A DNA stretch of 64,000 bases, taken from assembly GCF_029227915.1 (NCBI RefSeq), contig NC_079885.1, positions 1,550,001 through 1,614,000 of the forward strand. The letters run 5' to 3'. The notes beneath the pieces were generated by a model, which made no database searches, had not been told where the DNA came from, and worked only from the letters and a program-made list of their open reading frames with translations. Position numbers and translations under genes: made by a program. This document shows, piece after piece, positions 39,499-52,261 of the stretch; positions within the stretch are counted from its first letter, which is position 1, and every line of letters begins with the position of its first letter. The DNA comes from Hydractinia symbiolongicarpus (Eukaryota; Cnidaria; Hydrozoa; Anthoathecata; Hydractiniidae).

Positions 39499-41928
39499 CA
39501 CCACTAAAACGCATGAGACTTGTAGTTTTCAAAAATGTTTTCATTTTTGATGAGACGCTTAATGAAAGAGGTTTAATCGCCGGCAAACGAAATCCCGCGT
39601 TTTCCCGTAAATCCGGGGCTTGGCCCGTATAGTCGAATGTATACAAAGAAAGTACCCAGGGAGTAAACTCATTTCCCGAACGATTTTGTAATTTTTTTTT
39701 TCACCACTAAAACGCATGAGACTTGTAGTTTTCAAAAATGTTTTCCTTTTTGATGAGACGCTGAATAAAGCAGTTTAATCGCCGGCAAACGAAAACCTGC
39801 GATTTCCCTAAATCCCGGACTCCGCCCGTATAGTCAAAAGTATACAAAGAAAGTACCCAGGGAGTAAACTCATTTCCAGAACGATTTTTTAAATTATTTT
39901 TTCACCACTAAAACGCATAAGACTTATAGTTTTTAAAAATGTTTTCATTTTTGATGAGACGCTGAATAAAAGCAGTTTAATCGCCGGCAAATGAAAACCT
40001 GCGATTTCCCGTAAATCCCGGGCTTGGCCCGTATAGTCAAAAGTATACAAAGAAAGTACCCAGGGAGTAAACTCATTTCCCAAACGATTTTTTAAATTAT
40101 TATTTCACCACTAAAACGCATGAGACTTGTAGTTTTCAAGAATGTTTTCATTTTTGATGAGACGCTGAATAAAAGCAGTTTAATCGCCGGCAAACGAAAA
40201 CCTGCGATTTCCCGTAAATCCCGGACTCGGCCCGTATAGTCAAAAGTAAACAAAGAAAGTACCCAGGGAGTAAACTCATTTCCAAAACGATTTTTTAAAT
40301 TATTTTTTCACCACTAAAACGCATAAGACTTGTAGTTTTTAAAAATGTTTTCATTTTTGATGAAACGCTGAATAAAAGAAGTTTAATCGCCGGCAAACGA
40401 AAACCCGCGATTTCCCGTAAATCCCGGGCTTGGCTCGTATAGTCAAAAGTATACAAAGAAAGTACCCAGGGAGTAAACTCATTTCCCGAACGATTTTTTA
40501 AATTACTTTTTCACCACTAAAACGCATGAGACTTGTAGTATTCAAAAATGTATTCATTTTTGATGAGACGCTGAATAAAAGCAGTTTAATCGCCGGCAAA
40601 CGAAAACCTGCAATTTCCCTAAATCCCGGACTCGGCCCGTATAGTCAAAAGTATACAAAGAAAGTACCCAGGGAGTAAACTCATTTCCAAAACGATTTTT
40701 TAAATTATTATTTCACCACTAAAACGCATGAGACTTGTAGTTTTTAAAAATGTTTTCATTTTTGATGAGACGCTGAATAAAAGAAGTTTAATCGCCGGCA
40801 AACGAAAACCCGCGATTTCCCGTAAGTCCCGGGCTTGGCAGTATAGTCAAAAGTATACAAAGAAAGTACCCAGGGAGTAAACTCATTTCCCAAACGATTT
40901 TTTAAATTATTATTTCACCACTAAAACGCATGAGACTTGTAGTTTTCAAGAATGTTTTCATTTTTGATGAGACGCTGAATAAAAGCAGTTTAATCGCCGG
41001 CAAACGAAAACCTGCGATTTCCCGTAAATCCCGGACTCGGCCCGTATAGTCAAAAGTAAACAAAGAAAGTACCCAGGGAGTAAACTCATTTCCAAAACGA
41101 TTTTTTAAATTATTTTTTCACCACTAAAACGCATAAGACTTGTAGTTTTTAAAAATGTTTTCATTTTTGATGAAACGCTGAATAAAAGAAGTTTAATCGC
41201 CGGCAAACGAAAACCCGCGATTTCCCGTAAATCCCGGGCTTGGCTCGTATAGTCAAAAGTATACAAAGAAAGTACCCAGGGAGTAAACTCATTTCCCGAA
41301 CGATTTTTTAAAATACTTTTTCACCACTAAAACGCATGAGACTTGTAGTTTTCAAAAATGTTTTCATTTTTGATGAGACGCTGAATAAAAGCACTTTAAT
41401 CGCCGGCAAACGAAAACCTGCGATTTCCCTAAATCCCGGACTCGGCCCGTATAGTCAAAAGTATACAAAGAAAATACCCAGGGAGTAAACTCATTTCCAG
41501 AACGATTTTTTAAATTATTTTTTCACCACTAAAACGCATAAGACTTGTAGTTTTTAAAAATGTTTTCATTTTTGATGAGACGCTGAATAAGAGAAGTTTA
41601 ATCGCCGGCAAACGAAAACCCGCGATTTCACGTAAATCCCGGGCTTGGCCCGTATAGTCAAAAGTATACGAAGAAAGTACCCAGGGAGTAAACTCATTTC
41701 CCGAACGATTTTTTATATTACTTTTTTACCACTAAACGCATGAGACTTGTAGTTTTCAAAAATATTTTCATATTTGATGAGACGCTGAATAAAAGAAGTT
41801 TAATCGCCGGCAAACGAAAATCCGCGATTTCCCGTAAATCCCGGACTCGGCCCGTATAGTCAAAAGTATACAAAGAAAGTACCCAGGGAGTAAACTCATT
41901 TCCCGAACGATTTTTTAAATTATTTTTT
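39499..41928 (+). repeat. 12-monomer higher-order unit V-K-H-G-N-T-P-G-N-C-R-W, 2430 bp
   Basis: The first ten monomers follow the main order. The end uses R-W instead of S-Y-K. The P copy has the GGCAGTATAG form shared with 35247-39498. Confidence 0.85.
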
Positions 41929-43751
41929 CACCACTAAAACGCATGAGCCTTGTAGTTTTCAAAAATGTTTTCATTTTTGATGAGACGCTTAATGAAAGAG
42001 GTTTAATCGCCGGCAAACGAAATCCCGCGTTTTCCCGTAAATCCGGGGCTTGGCCCGTATAGTCGAATGTTTACAAAGAAAGTACCCAGGGAGTAAACTC
42101 TTTTCCCGAACGATTTTTTAAATTATTCTTTCACCACTAAAACGCATGAGACTTGTAGTTTTCAAAAATGATTTCATATTTGATGAGACGCTGAATAAAA
42201 GAAGTTTAATCGCCGGCAAACGAAAATCCGCGATTTCCCGTAAATCCCGGACTCGGCCCGTATAGTCAAAAGTATACAAAGAAAGTACCCAGGGAGTAAA
42301 CTCATTTCCCGAACGATTTTTTAAATTATTTTTTCACCACTAAAACGCATGAGCCTTGTAGTTTTCAAAAATGTTTTCATTTTTGATGAGACGCTTAATG
42401 AAAGAGGTTTAATCGCCGGCAAACGAAATCCCGCGTTTTCCCGTAAATCCGGGGCTTGGCCCGTATAGTCGAATGTTTACAAAGAAAGTACCCAGGGAGT
42501 AAACTCATTTCCCGAATGATTTTTTAAATTTTTTTTTCACCACTAAAACGCATGAGACTTGTAGTTTTCAAAAATGTTTTCATTTTTGATGAGACGCTGA
42601 ATAAAGCAGTTTAATCGCCGGCAAACGAAAACCTGCGATTTCCCTAAATCCCGGACTCGGCCCGTATAGTCAAAAGTATACAAAGAAAGTACCCAGGGAG
42701 TAAACTCATTTCCCAAACGATTTTTTAAATTATTATTTCACCACTAAAACGCATGAGACTTGTAGTTTTCAAGAATGTTTTCATTTTTGATGAGACGCTG
42801 AATAAAAGCAGTTTAATCGCCGGCAAACGAAAACCTGCGATTTCCCGTAAATCCCGGACTCGGCCCGTATAGTCAAAAGTAAACAAAGAAAGTACCCAGG
42901 GAGTAAACTCATTTCCAAAACGATTTTTTAAATTATTTTTTCACCACTAAAACGCATAAGACTTGTAGTTTTTAAAAATGTTTTCATTTTTGATGAAACG
43001 CTGAATAAAAGAAGTTTAATCGCCGGCAAACGAAAACCCGCCATTTCCCGTAAATCCCGGGCTTGGCTCGTATAGTCAAAAGTATACAAAGAAAGTACCC
43101 AGGGAGTAAACTCATTTCCCGAACGATTTTTTAAAATACTTTTTCACCACTAAAACGCATGAGACTTGTAGTTTTCAAAAATGTTTTCATTTTTGATGAG
43201 ACGCTGAATAAAAGCACTTTAATCGCCGGCAAACGAAAACCTGCGATTTCCCTAAATCTTGGACTCGGCCCGTATAGTCAAAAGTATACAAAGAAAATAC
43301 CCAGGGAGTAAACTCATTTCCAGAACGATTTTTTAAATTATTTTTTCACCACTAAAACGCATAAGACTTGTAGTTTTTAAAAATGTTTTCATTTTTGATG
43401 AGACGCTGAATAAGAGAAGTTTAATCGCCGGCAAACGAAAACCCGCGATTTCACGTAAATCCCGGGCTTGGCCCGTATAGTCAAAAGTATACGAAGAAAG
43501 TACCCAGGGAGTAAACTCATTTCCCGAACGATTTTTTATATTATTTTTTTACCACTAAACGCATGAGACTTGTAGTTTTCAAAAATATTTTCATATTTGA
43601 TGAGACGCTGAATAAAAGAAGTTTAATCGCCGGCAAACGAAAATCCGCGATTTCCCGTAAATCCCGGACTCGGCCCGTATAGTCAAAAGTATACAAAGAA
43701 AGTACCCAGGGAGTAAACTCATTTCCCGAACGATTTTTTAAATTATTTTTT
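41929..43751 (+). repeat. Derived higher-order unit V-x-V-K-G-N-C-R-W, 1823 bp (9 monomers)
   Basis: V copies from here on carry GCATGAGCCTTG and GTCGAATGTTTAC. The x monomer has AAATGATTTCATATTTGATGAG and follows CTCTTTTCCCG. H is missing. The N copy has CCCGCCATTTCC. Confidence 0.82.
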
Positions 43752-45640
43752 CACCACTAAAACGCATGAGCCTTGTAGTTTTCAAAAATGTTTTCATTTT
43801 TGATGAGACGCTTAATGAAAGAGGTTTAATCGCCGGCAAACGAAATCCCGCGTTTTCCCGTAAATCCGGGGCTTGGCCCGTATAGTCGAATGTTTACAAA
43901 GAAAGTACCCAGGGAGTAAACTCTTTTCCCGAACGATTTTTTAAATTATTCTTTCACCACTAAAACGCATGAGACTTGTAGTTTTCAAAAATGATTTCAT
44001 ATTTGATGAGACGCTGAATAAAAGAAGTTTAATCGCCGGCAAACGAAAATCCGCGATTTCCCGTAAATCCCGGACTCGGCCCGTATAGTCAAAAGTATAC
44101 AAAGAAAGTACCCAGGGAGTAAACTCATTTCCCGAACGATTTTTTAAATTATTTTTTCACCACTAAAACGCATGAGCCTTGTAGTTTTCAAAAATGTTTT
44201 CATTTTTGATGAGACGCTTAATGAAAGAGGTTTAATCGCCGGCAAACGAAATCCCGCGTTTTCCCGTAAATCCGGGGCTTGGCCCGTATAGTCGAATGTT
44301 TACAAAGAAAGTACCCAGGGAGTAAACTCATTTCCCGAATGATTTTTTAAATTTTTTTTTCACCACTAAAACGCATGAGACTTGTAGTTTTCAAAAATGT
44401 TTTCATTTTTGATGAGACGCTGAATAAAGCAGTTTAATCGCCGGCAAACGAAAACCTGCGATTTCCCTAAATCCCGGACTCGGCCCGTATAGTCAAAAGT
44501 ATACAAAGAAAGTACCCAGGGAGTAAACTCATTTCCAGAACGATTTTTTAAATTATTTTTTCACCACTAAAACGCATAAGACTTATAGTTTTTAAAAATG
44601 TTTTCATTTTTGATGAGACGCTGAATAAAAGCAGTTTAATCGCCGGCAAATGAAAACCTGCGATTTCCCGTAAATCCCAGGCTTGGCCCGTATAGTCAAA
44701 AGTATACAAAGAATGTACCCAGGGAGTAAACTCATTTCCCAAACGATTTTTTAAATTATTATTTCACCACTAAAACGCATGAGACTTGTAGTTTTCAAGA
44801 ATGTTTTCATTTTTGATGAAACGCTGAATAAAAGCAGTTTAATCGCCGGCAAACGAAAACCTGCGATTTCCCGTAAATCCTGGACTCGGCCCGTATAGCC
44901 AAAAGTAAACAAAGAAAGTACCCAGGGAGTAAACTCATTTCCAAAACGATTTTTTAAATTATTTTTTCACCACTAAAACGCATAAGACTTGTAGTTTTTA
45001 AAAATGTTTTCATTTTTGATGAAACGCTGAATAAAAGAAGTTTAATCGCCGGCAAACGAAAACCCGCGATTTCCCGTAAATCCCGGGCTTGGCTCATATA
45101 GTCAAAAGTATACAAAGAAAGTACCCAGGGAGTAAACTCATTTCCCGAACGATTTTTTAAATTACTTTATCACCACTAAAACGCATGAGACTTGTAGTTT
45201 TTAAAAATGTTTTCATTTTTGATGAAACGCTGAATAAAAGAAGTTTAATCGCCGGCAAACGAAAACCCGCGATTTCCCGTAAATCCCGGGCTTGGCTCAT
45301 ATAGTCAAAAGTATACAAAGAAAGTACCCAGGGAGTAAACTCATTTCCCGAACGATTTTTTAAATTACTTTATCACCACTAAAACGCATGAGACTTGTAG
45401 TTTTCAAAAATGTTTTCATTTTTGATGAGACGCTGAATAAAAGCAGTTTCATCGCCGGCAAACGAAAACCTGCGATTTCCCTAAATCCCGGACTCGGCCC
45501 GTATAGTCAAAAGTATACAAAGAAAGTACCCAGGGAGTAAACTCATTTCCAGAACGATTTTTTAAATTATTTTTTCACCACTAAAACGCATAAGACTTAT
45601 AGTTTTTAAAAATGTTTTCATTTTTGATGAGACGCTGAAT
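43347..45640 (+). repeat. Near-identical 2.3-kb duplication, copy 1
   Basis: This stretch and 45779-48072 share rare marks at a constant 2432-bp offset: TATACGAAG (43491 and 45923), CTCTTTTCCCG, CCCGAATGATTT, ATCCCAGGCTTGG with AGAATGTACCC, and TATAGCCAAAAGTAAAC. I saw no difference between them on reading by eye, so this is among the youngest large duplications in the window. Confidence 0.78.
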
Positions 45641-46183
45641 AAAAGAAGTTTAATCGCCGGCAAACGAAAACCCGCCATTTCCCGTAAATCCCGGGCTTGG
45701 CTCGTATAGTCAAAAGTATACAAAGAAAGTACCCAGGGAGTAAACTCATTTCCCGAACGATTTTTTAAAATACTTTTTCACCACTAAAACGCATAAGACT
45801 TGTAGTTTTTAAAAATGTTTTCATTTTTGATGAGACGCTGAATAAGAGAAGTTTAATCGCCGGCAAACGAAAACCCGCGATTTCACGTAAATCCCGGGCT
45901 TGGCCCGTATAGTCAAAAGTATACGAAGAAAGTACCCAGGGAGTAAACTCATTTCCCGAACGATTTTTTATATTATTTTTTTACCACTAAACGCATGAGA
46001 CTTGTAGTTTTCAAAAATATTTTCATATTTGATGAGACGCTGAATAAAAGAAGTTTAATCGCCGGCAAACGAAAATCCGCGATTTCCCGTAAATCCCGGA
46101 CTCGGCCCGTATAGTCAAAAGTATACAAAGAAAGTACCCAGGGAGTAAACTCATTTCCCGAACGATTTTTTAAATTATTTTTT
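43752..46183 (+). repeat. Derived higher-order unit V-x-V-K-H-G-N-N-S-H*-R-W, 2432 bp (12 monomers)
   Basis: The N monomer (with GGCTCATATAG) is duplicated at about 44968 and 45171. H* starts as H (GACTTATAG) and continues with AAGAAG and CCCGCCATTTCC, the marks of an N-type copy. Most of this unit is repeated almost unchanged 2432 bp downstream. Confidence 0.82.
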
Positions 46184-48072
46184 CACCACTAAAACGCATG
46201 AGCCTTGTAGTTTTCAAAAATGTTTTCATTTTTGATGAGACGCTTAATGAAAGAGGTTTAATCGCCGGCAAACGAAATCCCGCGTTTTCCCGTAAATCCG
46301 GGGCTTGGCCCGTATAGTCGAATGTTTACAAAGAAAGTACCCAGGGAGTAAACTCTTTTCCCGAACGATTTTTTAAATTATTCTTTCACCACTAAAACGC
46401 ATGAGACTTGTAGTTTTCAAAAATGATTTCATATTTGATGAGACGCTGAATAAAAGAAGTTTAATCGCCGGCAAACGAAAATCCGCGATTTCCCGTAAAT
46501 CCCGGACTCGGCCCGTATAGTCAAAAGTATACAAAGAAAGTACCCAGGGAGTAAACTCATTTCCCGAACGATTTTTTAAATTATTTTTTCACCACTAAAA
46601 CGCATGAGCCTTGTAGTTTTCAAAAATGTTTTCATTTTTGATGAGACGCTTAATGAAAGAGGTTTAATCGCCGGCAAACGAAATCCCGCGTTTTCCCGTA
46701 AATCCGGGGCTTGGCCCGTATAGTCGAATGTTTACAAAGAAAGTACCCAGGGAGTAAACTCATTTCCCGAATGATTTTTTAAATTTTTTTTTCACCACTA
46801 AAACGCATGAGACTTGTAGTTTTCAAAAATGTTTTCATTTTTGATGAGACGCTGAATAAAGCAGTTTAATCGCCGGCAAACGAAAACCTGCGATTTCCCT
46901 AAATCCCGGACTCGGCCCGTATAGTCAAAAGTATACAAAGAAAGTACCCAGGGAGTAAACTCATTTCCAGAACGATTTTTTAAATTATTTTTTCACCACT
47001 AAAACGCATAAGACTTATAGTTTTTAAAAATGTTTTCATTTTTGATGAGACGCTGAATAAAAGCAGTTTAATCGCCGGCAAATGAAAACCTGCGATTTCC
47101 CGTAAATCCCAGGCTTGGCCCGTATAGTCAAAAGTATACAAAGAATGTACCCAGGGAGTAAACTCATTTCCCAAACGATTTTTTAAATTATTATTTCACC
47201 ACTAAAACGCATGAGACTTGTAGTTTTCAAGAATGTTTTCATTTTTGATGAAACGCTGAATAAAAGCAGTTTAATCGCCGGCAAACGAAAACCTGCGATT
47301 TCCCGTAAATCCTGGACTCGGCCCGTATAGCCAAAAGTAAACAAAGAAAGTACCCAGGGAGTAAACTCATTTCCAAAACGATTTTTTAAATTATTTTTTC
47401 ACCACTAAAACGCATAAGACTTGTAGTTTTTAAAAATGTTTTCATTTTTGATGAAACGCTGAATAAAAGAAGTTTAATCGCCGGCAAACGAAAACCCGCG
47501 ATTTCCCGTAAATCCCGGGCTTGGCTCATATAGTCAAAAGTATACAAAGAAAGTACCCAGGGAGTAAACTCATTTCCCGAACGATTTTTTAAATTACTTT
47601 ATCACCACTAAAACGCATGAGACTTGTAGTTTTTAAAAATGTTTTCATTTTTGATGAAACGCTGAATAAAAGAAGTTTAATCGCCGGCAAACGAAAACCC
47701 GCGATTTCCCGTAAATCCCGGGCTTGGCTCATATAGTCAAAAGTATACAAAGAAAGTACCCAGGGAGTAAACTCATTTCCCGAACGATTTTTTAAATTAC
47801 TTTATCACCACTAAAACGCATGAGACTTGTAGTTTTCAAAAATGTTTTCATTTTTGATGAGACGCTGAATAAAAGCAGTTTCATCGCCGGCAAACGAAAA
47901 CCTGCGATTTCCCTAAATCCCGGACTCGGCCCGTATAGTCAAAAGTATACAAAGAAAGTACCCAGGGAGTAAACTCATTTCCAGAACGATTTTTTAAATT
48001 ATTTTTTCACCACTAAAACGCATAAGACTTATAGTTTTTAAAAATGTTTTCATTTTTGATGAGACGCTGAAT
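45779..48072 (+). repeat. Near-identical 2.3-kb duplication, copy 2
   Basis: Counterpart of 43347-45640. It ends inside an H monomer where copy 1 switches to AAGAAG and this copy keeps AGCAGTTT (about 48076). Confidence 0.78.
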
Positions 48073-48075
48073 AAA

Positions 48076-51000
48076 AGCAGTTTAATCGCCGGCAAATGAA
48101 AACCTGCGATTTCCCGTAAATCCCAGGCTTGGCCCGTATAGTCAAAAGTATACAAAGAATGTACCCAGGGAGTAAACTCATTTCCCAAACGATTTTTTAA
48201 ATTATTATTTCACCACTAAAACGCATGAGACTTGTAGTTTTCAAGAATGTTTTCATTTTTGATGAAACGCTGAATAAAAGAAGTTTAATCGCCGGCAAAC
48301 GAAAACCCGCGATTTCCCGTAAATCCCGGGCTTGGCTCATATAGTCAAAAGTATACAAAGAAAGTACCCAGGGAGTAAACTCATTTCCCGAACGATTTTT
48401 TAAATTACTTTATCACCACTAAAACGCATGAGACTTGTAGTTTTTAAAAATGTTTTCATTTTTGATGAAACGCTGAATAAAAGAAGTTTAATCGCCGGCA
48501 AACGAAAACCCGCGATTTCCCGTAAATCCCGGGCTTGGCTCATATAGTCAAAAGTATACAAAGAAAGTACCCAGGGAGTAAACTCATTTCCCGAACGATT
48601 TTTTAAATTACTTTATCACCACTAAAACGCATGAGACTTGTAGTTTTCAAAAATGTTTTCATTTTTGATGAGACGCTGAATAAAAGCAGTTTCATCGCCG
48701 GCAAACGAAAACCTGCGATTTCCCTAAATCCCGGACTCAGCCCGTATAGTCAAAAGTATACAAAGAAAGTACCCAGGGAGTAAACTCATTTCCAGAACGA
48801 TTTTTTAAATCATTTTTTCACCACTAAAACGCATAAGACTTGTAGTTTTTAAAAATGTTTTCATTTTTGATGAGACGCTGAATACGAGAAGTTTAATCGC
48901 CGGCAAACGAAAACCCGCGATTTCCCGTAAATCCCGGGCTTGGCCCGTATAGTCAAAAGTATACAAAGAAAGTACCCAGGGAGTAAACTCATTTCCCGAA
49001 CGATTTTTTATATTATTTTTTTACCACTAAACGCATGAGACTTGTAGTTTTCAAAAATATTTTCATATTTGATGCGACGCTGAATAAAAGAAGTTTAATC
49101 GCCGGCAAACAAAAATCCGCGATTTCCCGTAAATCCCGGACTCGGCCCGTATAGTCAAAAGTATACAAAGAAAGTACCCAGGGAGTAAACTCATTTCCCG
49201 AACGATTTTTTAATTTATTTTTTCACCACTAAAACGCATGAGACTTGTAGTTTTCAAAAATGTTTTCATTTTTGATGAGACGCTGAATAAAGCAGTTTAA
49301 TCGCCGGCAAACGAAAACCTGCGATTTCCCTAAATCCCGGACTCCGCCCGTATAGTCAAAAGTATACAAAGAAAGTACCCAGGGAGTAAACTCATTTCCA
49401 GAACGATTTTTTAAATTATTTTTTCACCACTAAAACGCATAAGACTTGTAGTTTTTAAAAATGTTTTCATTTTTGATGAAACGCTGATTAAAAGAAGTTT
49501 AATCGCCGGCAAACAAAAACCCGCGATTTCCCGTAAATCCCGGGCTTGGCTCGTATAGTCAAAAGTATACAAAGAAAGTACCCAGGGAGTAAACTCATTT
49601 CCCGAACGATTTTTTAAATTACTTTTTCACCACTAAAACGCATGAGACTTGTAGTTTTCAAAAATGTTTTCATTTTTGATGAGACGCTGAATAAAAGCAG
49701 TTTTATCGCCGGCAAACGAAAACCTGCGATTTCCCTAAATCCCGGATTCAGCCCGTATAGTCAAAAGTATACAAAGAAAGTACCCAGGGAGTAAACTCAT
49801 TTCCAGAACGATTTTTTAAATCATTTTTTCACCACTAAAACGCATAAGACTTGTAGTTTTTAAAAATGTTTTCATTTTTGATGAGACGCTGAATACGAGA
49901 AGTTTAATCGCCGGCAAACGAAAACCCGCGATTTCCCGTAAATCCCGGGCTTGGCCCGTATAGTCAAAAGTATACAAAGAAAGTACCCAGGGAGTAAACT
50001 CATTTCCCGAACGATTTTTTATAATATTTTTTTACCACTAAACGCATGAGACTTGTAGTTTTCAAAAATATTTTCATATTTGATGGGACGCTGAATAAAA
50101 GAAGTTTAATCGCCGGCAAACGAAAATCCGCGATTTCCCGTAAATCTCGGACTCGGCCCGTATAGTCAAAAGTATACAAAGAAAGTACCCAGGGAGTAAA
50201 CTCATTTCCCGAACGATTTTTTAAATTATTTTTTCACCACTAAAACGCATGAGATTTGTAGTTTTCAAAAATGTTTTCATTTTTGATGAGACGCTTAATG
50301 AAAGAGGTTTAATCGCCGGCAAACGAAATCCCGCGTTTTCCCGTAAATCCGGGGCTTGGCCCGTATAGTCGAATGTATACAAAGAAAGTACCCAGGGAGT
50401 AAACTCATTTCCCGAACGATTTTTTAATTTTTTTTTTCACCACTAAAACGCATGAGACTTGTAGTTTTCAAAAATGTTTTCATTTTTGATGAGACGCTGA
50501 ATAAAGCAGTTTAATTGCCGGCAAACGAAAACCTGCGATTTCCCTAAATCCCAGACTCCGCCCGTATAGTCAAAAGTATACAAAGAAAGTACCCAGGGAG
50601 TAAACTCATTTCCAGAACGATTTTTTAAATTATTTTTTCACCACTAAAACGCATAAGACTTATAGTTTTGAAAAATGTTTTCATTTTTGATGAGACGCTG
50701 AATAAAAGCAGTTTAATCGCCGGCAAATGAAAACCTGCGATTTCCCGTAAATCCCGGGCTTGGCCCGTATAGTCAAAAGTATACAAAGAAAGTACCCAGG
50801 GAGTAAACTCATTTCCCAAACGATTTTTTAAATTATTATTTCATCACTAAAACGCATGAGACTTGTAGTTTTCAAGAATGTTTTCATTTTTGATGAGACG
50901 CTGAATAAAAGCAGTTTAATCGCCGGCAAACGAAAACCTGCGATTTCCCGTAAATCCCGGACTCGGCCCGTATAGTCAAAAGTAAACAAAGAAAGTACCC

Positions 51001-51449
51001 AGGGAGTAAACTCATTTCCAAAACGATTTTTTAAATTATTTTTTCACCACTAAAACGCATAAGACTTGTAGTTTTTAAAAATGTTTTCATTTTTGATGAA
51101 ACGCTGAATAAAAGAAGTTTAATCGCCGGCAAACGAAAACCCGCGATTTCCCGTAAATCCCGGGCTTGGCTCGTATAGTCAAAAGTATACAAAGAAAGTA
51201 CCCAGGGAGTAAACTCATTTCCCGAACGATTTTTTAAATTACTTTTTCACCACTAAAACGCATGAGACTTGTAGTTTTCAAAAATGTTTTCATTTTTGAT
51301 GAGACGCTGAATAAAAGCAGTTTAATCGCCGGCAAACGAAAACCTGCGATTTCCCTAAATCCCGGACTCGGCCCGTATAGTCAAAAGTATACAAAGAAAA
51401 TACCCAGGGAGTAAACTCATTTCCAGAACGATTTTTTAAATTATTACTT
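48076..51449 (+). repeat. Satellite stretch, mixed N, S, Y, W, K, V and H monomers
   Basis: The order after the duplication is a G/N chimera, N, S, Y, W, K, N, S, Y, W, V, K, H, G, N and a plain CAGTTT monomer. The 48620-50230 portion resembles 21295-23919 (S-Y-W and W-V-K runs). No gene. Confidence 0.78.
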
Positions 51450-52261
51450 CACCACTAAAACGCATGAGACTTGTAGTTTTTAAAAATGTTTTCATTTTTG
51501 ATGAGACGCTGAATAAAAGAAGTTTAATCGCCGGCAAACGAAAACCCGCGATTTCCCGTAAATCCCGGGCTTGGCCCGTATAGTCAAAAGTATACAAAGA
51601 AAGTACCCAGGGAGTAAACTCATTTCCCAAACGATTTTTTAAATTATTATTTCACTACTAAAACGCATGAGACTTGTAGTTTTCAAGAATGTTTTCATTT
51701 TTGATGAGACGCTGAATAAAAGCAGTTTAATCGCCGGCAAAAGAAAACCTGCGATTTCCCGTAAATCCCGGACTCGGCCCGTATAGTCAAAAGTAAACAA
51801 AGAAAATACCCAGGGAGTAAACTCATTTCCAGAACGATTTTTTAAATTATTACTTCACCACTAAAACGCATGAGACTTGTAGTTTTTAAAAATGTTTTCA
51901 TTTTTGATGAGACGCTGAATAAAAGAAGTTTAATCGCCGGCAAACGAAAACCCGCGATTTCCCGTAAATCCCGGGCTTGGCCCGTATAGTCAAAAGTATA
52001 CAAAGAAAGTACCCAGGGAGTAAACTCATTTCCCAAACGATTTTTTAAATTATTATTTCACCACTAAAACGCATGAGACTTGTAGTTTTCAAGAATGTTT
52101 TCATTTTTGATGAGACGCTGAATAAAAGCAGTTTAATCGCCGGCAAAAGAAAACCTGCGATTTCCCGTAAATCCCGGACTCGGCCCGTATAGTCAAAAGT
52201 AAACAAAGAAAGTACCCAGGGAGTAAACTCATTTCCAAAACGATTTTTTAAATTATTTTTT
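51450..52261 (+). repeat. Dimer repeat, two copies of 406 bp
   Basis: Copies 51450-51855 and 51856-52261 each hold a monomer starting after TTATTACTTCACC and a G-type monomer with GCAAAAGAAAACC. Both marks recur exactly 406 bp apart. They differ by at least CACTACTA versus CACCACTA and AAAATACCC versus AAAGTACCC. Confidence 0.85.
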
